Assembly: GCF_016863315.1 (NCBI RefSeq)
Contig: NZ_BOOQ01000058.1
Coordinates: 1 to 64,000 of the forward strand
Direction of reading: 5' to 3'
Length of the DNA: 64,000 nucleotides
From: Planotetraspora silvatica
GTDB lineage: Bacteria; Actinomycetota; Actinomycetes; Streptosporangiales; Streptosporangiaceae
Both the position numbers and the translations under genes were made by a program. Shown piece after piece: positions 58,490-64,000 of this stretch (position 1 is its first letter; each line of letters opens with the position of its first letter). The notes beneath the pieces are model-generated. The model was not told the DNA's origin, did not search any database, and was given only the letters and a program-made list of their open reading frames with translations.

Positions 58490-58519
58490 GTCACAGACCC
58501 GCGAGAGAGGAAAACGGAA

Positions 58520-58948
58520 ATGTTGCGAGGACTCACCACCGTCACCTTCTACTCTCCCGACTTCGAGGCGACCAAGCGCTGGTACACCGAGCTGTTCGGG
58601 ATCCCGCCCTACCTGGACACCCCGGCGTACATGGAGTGGCGCATCGGCGACTACCAGCACGAGTTCGGCGTCGTCCACAGCACCTACGCCGGGAGCGAGC
58701 TGGCCCGGACCGCCGATCCCGACACGATCGGAAGGCCGGCGGGCGCCGTGGTCTACTGGCACGTCGACGACGTCCCCGCGGCTCTGGAAAGGCTCGTCGC
58801 GATGGGGGCCAAGGAGCACGACTCGCCGCGCGACCGGGGCACCGGATTCATCACCGCCTCCGTGATCGACCCCTGGGGCAACGTCCTGGGCCTGATGTAC
58901 AACCCGCACTACCTGGAGATCCTGGACTCACTGAAGGAGGAGTCGTGA
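58520..58948 (+). CDS. VOC-family protein
   Basis: A 142-residue VOC protein: LTTVTFYSPDFEATKRWYTEL, a middle with FGVVHSTYAG, VVYWHVDDVPAALERLV, and ITASVIDPWGNVLGLMYNPHY at the end, giving the paired beta-alpha-beta modules. ATG 58520 follows an AGAGGAA site. It faces the WYL regulator across the 23-bp inverted repeat. Function is unknown; detoxification or drug binding are common for the family. Confidence 0.9.
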   Translation: MLRGLTTVTFYSPDFEATKRWYTELFGIPPYLDTPAYMEWRIGDYQHEFGVVHSTYAGSELARTADPDTIGRPAGAVVYWHVDDVPAALERLVAMGAKEHDSPRDRGTGFITASVIDPWGNVLGLMYNPHYLEILDSLKEES

Positions 58949-58977
58949 AGATCTTCACCGACACCGCCGGCGTGTGA

Positions 58978-59613
58978 TCACCGGCGCCGGGTGGCGCGCA
59001 CGACGACATCGTGGAGGGGAACCGCTCGGCTCCCATGGCCGGTGAGAGTGCGGAGATGCTCCTCGGCGGTGACGATCTCCCACTCCCTGCCGTCCATGCG
59101 CGCGGTGATGGCCGCGGACGTGGCCGACGCTTCGGCGGGAGGATTGTGCCCGTGGCCGGTAGAGCCCGGAGAGTACAGGTGCCCCACGATGAACAGCGTG
59201 CCGCCGGGAGCCACCCATTCGGCGATGCGGTCGTAGAACTCCAACTGGGGCATCGCCGGGTGGGCGTAGTGGGTCATGACCAGGTCGAACTGCGCCTCCG
59301 GGCTCCAGACACTCAGATCCGCCTCAACCCACCGCAAGCGCTCAAGGGCCCCGCTCGTCGCCGCCCGCTCGGCAGCGCGAGCAAGGGCCTCCGACGAGAT
59401 GTCGGCAGCGGTGACGTGCCAGCCGTGGGAGGCGAGCCGGATCGCCTCGGCACCGCCGCCACACCCCGCGTCCAGTGCCGTGCCGGGTGTCAGGCCGCTG
59501 GTCTCACGAACGAGGTACGGGTTCGGCGGGTTGCCGCCCATGGATCCGGGGCCCCCGGCCGGCCCCTGTTGCCAGTGCCGCTCCCAGAATTCCTTGTCGA
59601 ACTCGTGCGTCAT
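58978..59613 (-). CDS. class I SAM-dependent methyltransferase
   Basis: A 211-residue methyltransferase: FDKEFWERHWQQGPAGG at the start, ALDAGCGGGAEAIRLASHGW as motif I, VTAADISSEALARA as motif II, and FDLVMTHYAHPAMPQLEFYDRIAEWV, seen in pieces, at motif post II. It resembles tellurite/thiopurine-type methyltransferases. It diverges from an XRE-cupin regulator, with a TTGCCA/TGGCAA dyad near the regulator start. The substrate is unknown. Confidence 0.9.
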   Translation of the reverse strand: MTHEFDKEFWERHWQQGPAGGPGSMGGNPPNPYLVRETSGLTPGTALDAGCGGGAEAIRLASHGWHVTAADISSEALARAAERAATSGALERLRWVEADLSVWSPEAQFDLVMTHYAHPAMPQLEFYDRIAEWVAPGGTLFIVGHLYSPGSTGHGHNPPAEASATSAAITARMDGREWEIVTAEEHLRTLTGHGSRAVPLHDVVVRATRRR

Positions 59614-59789
59614 AGGTCGTCCTCCTCGTTCGCGATGATCCCTCCGCCGTAGCGGGCGACCTCGTCGCGGCCACGTCCCGAAACTCCGCCGGGCTCACCC
59701 GCGCCGACGGATCGCGCACCCCCTCTGCGGGTGCCGTGCCTCGGTTCGTCCTTCATGGTGCTGATAGGAAAGCGGATGTGCAAACGTTG

Positions 59790-59803
59790 TTGCCAAATGG
59801 CAA
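59790..59803. promoter_or_regulatory. XRE-type operator dyad TTGCCAAATGGCAA
   Basis: A perfect 6-bp-arm dyad with a 2-bp spacer ends ten bases before the GTG start of the XRE-cupin gene. Position and form suit autoregulation by that protein. Confidence 0.5.
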
Positions 59804-59812
59804 AATGAAGGG

Positions 59813-60409
59813 GTGGATGAAGCCATCGACCGCACGCTTGACGCTGTCGGACCGCGGTTGAAGCGCCTCCGGCTGCATCGCGACGTCACGCTCGCCGACC
59901 TCGCGGAGGAGACCGGCATCTCCACCAGCACCTTGTCCCGGCTCGAGGCGGGCCTGCGACGTCCCACGCTCGAGCAGCTGCTTCCGCTCGCTCGCGCCTA
60001 CGGGGTCACACTCGACGAACTCGTCGATGCGCCGCCGACCGGCGATCCCCGCATCAATCTGCGTCCCATCCCCTGCAGCGACGGCTCGGTCATCCTGCCG
60101 CTGACCCGCAGGCCGGGAGGAATCCAGGCCTACAAGTTCGTCCTCCCGGCCGGAAGCGACGACGCCGAGCCCGACCTGCGCACCCATGAGGGCTACGACT
60201 GGGTCTATGTCCTCAACGGAACACTCCGCCTTGTGCTCGGCGAACACGACCTCATCCTCAAGCCCGGGGAGGCCGCGGAGTTCGACACGCGCACCCCGCA
60301 CTGGTTCGGGGCCACCGGCGCCGGACCCGTCGAGTACCTGAGTCTCATCGGGAAACAAGGCGAACGCGCGCATGTCCGCGCGGCACCGAGACACGGCCCG
60401 GCCGAGTAA
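59813..60409 (+). CDS. XRE-family regulator with C-terminal cupin domain
   Basis: A 198-residue regulator. Residues ~10-68 are HTH_XRE: GPRLKRLRLHRDVTLADLAEE, TGISTSTLSRLEAGLRRPTLEQLLPLAR, seen in pieces. Residues ~110-180 form a cupin_2 barrel (THEGYDWVYVLNGTLRLVLGE, LKPGEAAEFDTRTPHWFGA) with the metal-binding histidines. PuuR-type proteins of this layout sense small molecules and repress adjacent enzymes. It diverges from the methyltransferase gene. The start is GTG 59813. Confidence 0.92.
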   Translation: MDEAIDRTLDAVGPRLKRLRLHRDVTLADLAEETGISTSTLSRLEAGLRRPTLEQLLPLARAYGVTLDELVDAPPTGDPRINLRPIPCSDGSVILPLTRRPGGIQAYKFVLPAGSDDAEPDLRTHEGYDWVYVLNGTLRLVLGEHDLILKPGEAAEFDTRTPHWFGATGAGPVEYLSLIGKQGERAHVRAAPRHGPAE

Positions 60410-60469
60410 CGGAACTTGATCGGTGTGATACATTCGGCGTCGCTTTGCGCCCGTATCGAACCGGAGGAG

Positions 60470-60523
60470 GTGAGACCGATCAACGCAGTGACAGGTCGGG
60501 GCTCCCTCCCTTGCATGGCCTAG
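60470..60523 (+). promoter_or_regulatory. possible leader peptide and hairpin upstream of the hydrolase gene
   Basis: Directly after GGAGGAG there is an 18-codon frame starting GTG: RPINAVTGRGSLPCMA, then TAG. A 7-bp stem GCTCCCT (60501) / AGGGAGC (60522) overlaps its last codons. The hydrolase gene starts 40 bp later with only a weak GAAAGG site. This is the layout of translational attenuation, but the spacing between the ribosome-binding site and GTG is short (2-3 bases). A candidate only. Confidence 0.35.
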
Positions 60524-60563
60524 GGAGCGCCCGCACAAGGCATCCCGAAAGGCTTGAAACGCT

Positions 60564-61277
60564 ATGCGCTTCACCTCTCAGACGTCGACTGACGGCGTCA
60601 CCGAACGATCCTTCACCCTCGGCGAGCTCCCCGGCGTGCTGTGGACGCCTGACGACGCCGAACCCGGTGCCCTGATCCTCATCGGACACGGCGGCGGACA
60701 GCACAAGCAGGCCCCTGGCGTGGTGGCCCGCGCCATCCGGCTGGCGGCCTACGGGTTCGCAGCAGCGGCCATCGACGCCCCCGCCCACGGCGACCGGCCC
60801 AAGACCGCCGAACACGACCAGATCATCACCGAGATGCGGGCCCGCATGTCCGGCGCAGGCGACCCGCTCCCGCTACTGGCCGAGTTCCACGCGCTGCTGG
60901 CCGCCCAGACCGTCCCGGAATGGCGCTCGGTCCTGGACGCGCTCGGGAATCTGGGCCCAGTGGGTTACTGGGGCATGTCGCTGGGCTGCGCCCTCGGCAT
61001 CCCGTTGGTCGCCGCCGAGCCGCGGATCCGCGCGGCGGTGCTGGGGCTGAGCGGGACGTCGTCGGCCTCGGCGGAGGCCGCCGCCGGGGTCGCCGTGCCC
61101 GTGCAGTTCATGATGCAGTGGGACGACGAGCTGATTCCCCGCGAGGATGCCCTGGCGCTGTTCGACGCCCTGGCCTCAGGTGAGAAGACGCTGCACGCCA
61201 ACCCCGGCAAACACGGGGACGTGCCGGCCTTCGAGGCCGACAGCGCGTTGCGATTCTTCGCCCGCCATCTGGGCTGA
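60564..61277 (+). CDS. alpha/beta-hydrolase (dienelactone hydrolase-like)
   Basis: A 237-residue hydrolase: LILIGHGGGQHKQAPGVVA (oxyanion region HGGG), AAAIDAPAHGDRP, then the nucleophile elbow GYWGMSLGCALG (Ser in GMSLG), MMQWDDELIPRE with the acid Asp, and HGDVPAFE with the catalytic His. All three catalytic residues are visible. It resembles the FrsA/DLH-like hydrolases that act on small esters. A 14-bp-stem terminator closes it. A possible leader peptide precedes it. Confidence 0.88.
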   Translation: MRFTSQTSTDGVTERSFTLGELPGVLWTPDDAEPGALILIGHGGGQHKQAPGVVARAIRLAAYGFAAAAIDAPAHGDRPKTAEHDQIITEMRARMSGAGDPLPLLAEFHALLAAQTVPEWRSVLDALGNLGPVGYWGMSLGCALGIPLVAAEPRIRAAVLGLSGTSSASAEAAAGVAVPVQFMMQWDDELIPREDALALFDALASGEKTLHANPGKHGDVPAFEADSALRFFARHLG

Positions 61278-61298
61278 TACCGCCGCCTGCCGTCCGTG

Positions 61299-61333
61299 AC
61301 GCGCCGATCGGGGTCCGTTCCCGATCGGCGCGT
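61299..61333. terminator. strong hairpin after the hydrolase gene
   Basis: A perfect 14-bp stem ACGCGCCGATCGGG / CCCGATCGGCGCGT with a 7-nt loop lies 22 bp past the hydrolase stop and directly abuts the convergent Vat remnant. Confidence 0.85.
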
Positions 61334-61600
61334 TCATTCCACTACTTTCCGGGTGGCGGCGATCCGCTCGATCTCGGCGGGAGTGCCCGCCATGATCGTG
61401 CGTAGGTGCTCAGTGACGAGATCGACCGGCCAGTCCCACCAGGCCGCCCGCAACAGTCGGTCGACGTCGGCGTCGGCGAAGCGCTTCCTGATGACGGTCG
61501 CAGGGTTGCCACCCACGATGGCGTATGGCGGAACAAGGAACCGGGTGCCGGAGGCGATCGCGCAGTACTTGCCGAGTGCGTGGGCTTGGAGGAGCGAGGC
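61334..61600 (-). pseudogene. Vat-like acetyltransferase with internal deletion
   Basis: The minus strand reads [14 protein letters not shown] and then immediately [28 protein letters not shown], ending [19 protein letters not shown]. In the intact relative at 2.0 kb these two parts are about 80 residues apart, with the catalytic histidine (GANH) in between. The frame is still open across the join, so an in-frame deletion removed most of the hexapeptide barrel. The N-terminal third before LGKYC is also gone. It cannot be active. Confidence 0.75.
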
Positions 61601-61622
61601 GGGGAGAGGAGTGGGCCCGCAT

Positions 61623-62222
61623 TCAACTGCCGAGGGCACGCTTTTGTGGATGGATCGTCTCGCCGCGGGCGAGCATGTCAACGAACTGGGTGATACGGCG
61701 GGCTCGGGTCTCGGCGCGTTTGGCGTTCGCGATCCGATAGAGAACGGCGTAGCGGTTTTGGGAGGTGAGGATGTCGAACATCGCTTGTGCCTGGGGTTTC
61801 GCGGCCAATGCGGCGGCCAGGTCGGCTGGTACCTCGATGCCGGCTTGTCCCGCGTAGGCCGTGTCCCAGCGGCCGTCGGCCTTGGCGCGTTCGACCTCGG
61901 TCATTCCGGCCGGATGCATCCGGCCCTCGCTGATCAGACGGGTGACGATGGAAACGTTCCGCGCCGACCAGGGACTTTGCCTTCCGCGAGGGGTGAAGCG
62001 CCGGCAGAAGGTGATCTCATCCCGCCGTCGTAGATGACCATCGATCCAGCCGTGGCACAGGGCTTCGTCGAGCGCCTGGTCATAGGTCAGGCTGGTGGGC
62101 CGGGTCGTGTTCTGCTTGGCGAGGACCAGCCACACCCCTGCCGAGCTGTCGTGGTGCTCGCTGAGCCACTCCCGCCAGGCTCGGACATCGGTAACGGTCA
62201 GTTCCAGTAGTTCGTCGCTCAT
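61623..62222 (-). CDS. YdeI/OmpD-associated family protein
   Basis: A 199-residue protein of the YdeI (DUF1905/OmdA) type: [62 protein letters not shown], and [24 protein letters not shown], seen in pieces, at the end. It is a soluble cytosolic protein family of uncertain role, reported to affect resistance to bacteriocins or peptides in some bacteria. ATG 62222 has a CAGGGG site; an ATG six bases earlier is possible. It ends 23 bp from the Vat remnant. Confidence 0.85.
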   Translation of the reverse strand: MSDELLELTVTDVRAWREWLSEHHDSSAGVWLVLAKQNTTRPTSLTYDQALDEALCHGWIDGHLRRRDEITFCRRFTPRGRQSPWSARNVSIVTRLISEGRMHPAGMTEVERAKADGRWDTAYAGQAGIEVPADLAAALAAKPQAQAMFDILTSQNRYAVLYRIANAKRAETRARRITQFVDMLARGETIHPQKRALGS

Positions 62223-62398
62223 CGTCATGTGCCCCTGATGATCATCAAAGGGATGGTTGTCGGTGGTCACCCGAAGGTGGGAGCCCAGGACGGGCGCCTG
62301 CCGGAAGCGGCGCTCGATCGGTCAGCGGTGGAGCCGGCCGATCACGTCCTTCGCCACGTCACCACCGCGGCCTCTGGACGGATGACGCCCGGCCGCCT

Positions 62399-62848
62399 TC
62401 ACCAGGTCTTGCCGGCCTGCTCCCGGATCGTGTGGTTGATCCGGTTGAAGAAGTTGGTGAGTGCGATGTTCAGGATGATCGCGGACATCTGGTTCTCGTC
62501 GAAGTGGGTGGCAGCATCGTCCCAGATCTCGTCGGTCACGCCCGGCGCGCCGTCCTGGATCCGGGTGGCGGCCTCGGTCAGCGCAAGCGCCGCCCGCTCA
62601 TCCTCGGTGAAGAACGGGGTATCGCGCCAGGTGACCACGTTGTGCAGCCGCTCCTCGGTCTCTCCATGCTTCTTCGCCGACTGGACGCCGGCGAACACAC
62701 ACGGGCTGCAGCCGTTGATCTGACTGGCCCGCAGATGGACCAACTCGAGCACGAGCGGGTCGACGCCACCGGCGTGAATCGCCTTGTGGAGATGCTGGAT
62801 CGCTGTGATCACGTCGGGATTCGCCACGCTCTTCATGCGTGCTTCCAT
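62399..62848 (-). CDS. AhpD-like carboxymuconolactone decarboxylase-family protein
   Basis: A 149-residue CMD/AhpD-fold protein: LVHLRASQINGCSPCVFAGVQSAKKHG contains the redox motif CSPC plus the following histidine, and NQMSAIILNIALTNFFNRINHT closes the fold. AhpD-type proteins act as thiol peroxidases or disulfide reductants. ATG 62848 follows an AGGGGC site. It diverges from the third WYL regulator, with a 10-bp-arm dyad between, so regulation by it is likely. Confidence 0.92.
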   Translation of the reverse strand: MEARMKSVANPDVITAIQHLHKAIHAGGVDPLVLELVHLRASQINGCSPCVFAGVQSAKKHGETEERLHNVVTWRDTPFFTEDERAALALTEAATRIQDGAPGVTDEIWDDAATHFDENQMSAIILNIALTNFFNRINHTIREQAGKTW

Positions 62849-62954
62849 GGGTCCTGCCCCTCGTCGGTTACGTGCGCCCATCCGGGCCCGCCATCTAACG
62901 CACCGTGGCGGAGGTCATCGTCGTCCTAATGGACTTTTCGGCCGAGGAGTTCTC

Positions 62955-62983
62955 GGTCATGCCGGCGACGTTACGGTATGACC
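62955..62983. promoter_or_regulatory. inverted repeat between AhpD-like and WYL genes
   Basis: GGTCATGCCG and CGGTATGACC are inverted arms with one mismatch, separated by nine bases, within the 175-bp divergent gap. It is a likely operator of the WYL regulator. Confidence 0.55.
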
Positions 62984-63023
62984 CGGTCAGAAACGGTCCT
63001 GGTTATCGAGCAGACTGTTAGCC

Positions 63024-64000
63024 GTGGTCAACACCTCGGCGCGGCTGCTGCGGCTGCTGTCTTTGCTGTCAACGCGGCAGTCCTGGACGTCCGCTGATCT
63101 TGCCGCCCAGCTGGAGATCACCGAACGGACGGTTCGCCGGGACATCGCCCGGCTACGTGAACTCGGCTACGGCATCGAATCGGAGATGGGCCCATGGGGC
63201 GGCTACCACCTCGGGCCCGGAACCAGCATTCCGCCACTGATCCTTGACGAGGAGGAGGCCCTCGCGGTCGCTGTCGGGCTGCGCGCCGCCGCCTTCAGCG
63301 GAGTCTCCGGCAGCGACCAGGCAGCCCTGTCGGCGCTGCTGAAACTACGCCAGGTGCTGCCGTCCAGGATCGCCGACCGGCTCGGCGAGCTGGACGCCGC
63401 GTTCACCCACACCGCACGACCCGACGACAGCCAGATCGCCCCCGCGCTGCTGCTCGACCTGGCCACCGCGTGCCGGCGAGGCGAACGCACCCAGTTGACC
63501 TACCGCGACCGGGCCGGAACGACGTCCACCCGCCGAGTGGACCCCTACCGGCTCATCTACACCGGCCGCCGCTGGTATCTCCTCGCCTACGACCTGACGC
63601 GGCAGGACTGGCGCACCTTCCGTACCGATCGCATCATCGATGCCACAGCCGTCGGGCAGGCCACTGCCCTGCCCGACCCGCCAGATCCAGCACAGATGGT
63701 CAGCACGGGCATCGCGCTGAGGCCCCACCCGGTGCGGGTGACCATCCGCCTGGCCGTACCGGCCGATGAGGCCCGCAGGCTGGTACCACCAACGGTCGGC
63801 GTCCACCACCCGGACGGCGATGACGCCACGATCATCGACATCGGCGGGCCAGACGCCGACGGCCTGGCCCGCTACCTGCTCAGCCTCGGCCGACCACTCC
63901 AGATACTGCACCCAGAAGAGGTCCGCCAGGCATTCCTCACCCGCACACGACAACTCCTGAAGGACAACCAGTGGCACGAACACCCGCCGACAGCTGACAC
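63024..64000 (+). CDS. WYL-domain transcriptional regulator (runs off the window end)
   Basis: At least 325 residues, with the C-terminal end outside the window. The HTH_11 domain covers residues ~5-55 (LLRLLSLLSTRQSWTSADLA, EITERTVRRDIARLRELGYG). A GPWGGYHLGPG linker follows, then the WYL domain (RRWYLLAYDLTRQDWRTFRTDRI, seen in pieces, holds the triad) and most of the WCX domain. The start is GTG 63024. It diverges from the AhpD-like gene with an imperfect 10-bp-arm dyad between. No stop codon is reached before 64000, so the gene is partial here, probably lacking only a few residues. Confidence 0.9.
   Translation, partial: MVNTSARLLRLLSLLSTRQSWTSADLAAQLEITERTVRRDIARLRELGYGIESEMGPWGGYHLGPGTSIPPLILDEEEALAVAVGLRAAAFSGVSGSDQAALSALLKLRQVLPSRIADRLGELDAAFTHTARPDDSQIAPALLLDLATACRRGERTQLTYRDRAGTTSTRRVDPYRLIYTGRRWYLLAYDLTRQDWRTFRTDRIIDATAVGQATALPDPPDPAQMVSTGIALRPHPVRVTIRLAVPADEARRLVPPTVGVHHPDGDDATIIDIGGPDADGLARYLLSLGRPLQILHPEEVRQAFLTRTRQLLKDNQWHEHPPTAD

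Overview
The window is about 64 kb of high-GC chromosomal DNA from an actinomycete. The evidence is the strong G/C third-position bias, many GTG starts, ATGA/GTGA gene overlaps, a mycothiol-dependent maleylpyruvate isomerase-family enzyme, ECF41-like sigma factors, large LuxR/LAL regulators and a twin-arginine secreted phosphoesterase. A filamentous actinomycete (Streptosporangiales or Streptomyces-like) is the best guess, but this is inference. I see no rRNA, tRNA, CRISPR array, replication origin or complete insertion sequence. The region reads as accessory, regulator-rich chromosome: many short transcription units, each an enzyme with its own regulator, plus at least nine decayed or truncated genes.

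Layout. 0-3.5 kb: a Tn3 transposase remnant, a LysE exporter with a TetR regulator, a Vat-like acetyltransferase and a second TetR gene. 3.6-8.3 kb: a secreted metallophosphoesterase, a frameshifted SDR, and an SDR/AraC divergent pair that has lost both 5' ends. 8.4-12.7 kb: a DUF1801 protein, an SDR lacking the usual catalytic residues, and a LAL-type LuxR regulator with a broken VOC gene upstream. 13.3-21.3 kb: a secreted GH27 alpha-galactosidase, an ECF sigma factor with two VOC genes, a cytosolic substrate-binding-like protein, and a double-HTH MerR regulator divergent from an erythromycin esterase-family gene. 21.5-24 kb: an 820-residue protein with the AGNQ/Cys-rich signature of contractile-injection-system cargo and a C-terminal zinc-protease motif; I consider this the most exciting gene here. 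24-34.4 kb: an XRE regulator, a WYL/VOC divergent pair, a membrane-anchored PstS-like protein, an MFS exporter, a cupin, a two-gene operon under KstR-like palindromes, and an FAD oxidase.

34.7-41 kb: an apparently self-regulated trpB-trpA-gntR operon, a mycothiol-dependent enzyme, a GNAT stump, and a tandem duplication of a secreted I36-type inhibitor gene whose 5' 519 bp look identical while the 3' ends diverge, with IS5 debris between the copies. 41-50 kb: an SRPBCC-ArsR-SRPBCC operon with paired operators, methyltransferases, a GNAT, a protein-isoaspartate methyltransferase-like enzyme, a LuxR regulator with its HTH at the N-terminus, a questin oxidase-like protein and a small membrane protein. 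50-55.6 kb: a single-chain acyl-CoA carboxylase of 1,821 residues. 55.6-64 kb: an AKR/TetR pair, a WYL/VOC pair around a 23-bp inverted repeat, a methyltransferase/XRE-cupin pair, an alpha/beta hydrolase with a possible leader peptide, a second Vat gene with an internal deletion, a YdeI-like protein, an AhpD-like protein and a third WYL regulator running off the end.

Two themes recur. One is small-molecule resistance and detoxification (Vat, Ere, EmrB-type MFS, four intact VOC proteins and a VOC remnant, SRPBCC, GNAT, AhpD, AKR). The other is a repeated divergent module of a WYL regulator facing a small enzyme gene, each with its own intergenic inverted repeat (25.6, 58.4 and 63.0 kb). Strong hairpins mark most convergent gene ends.
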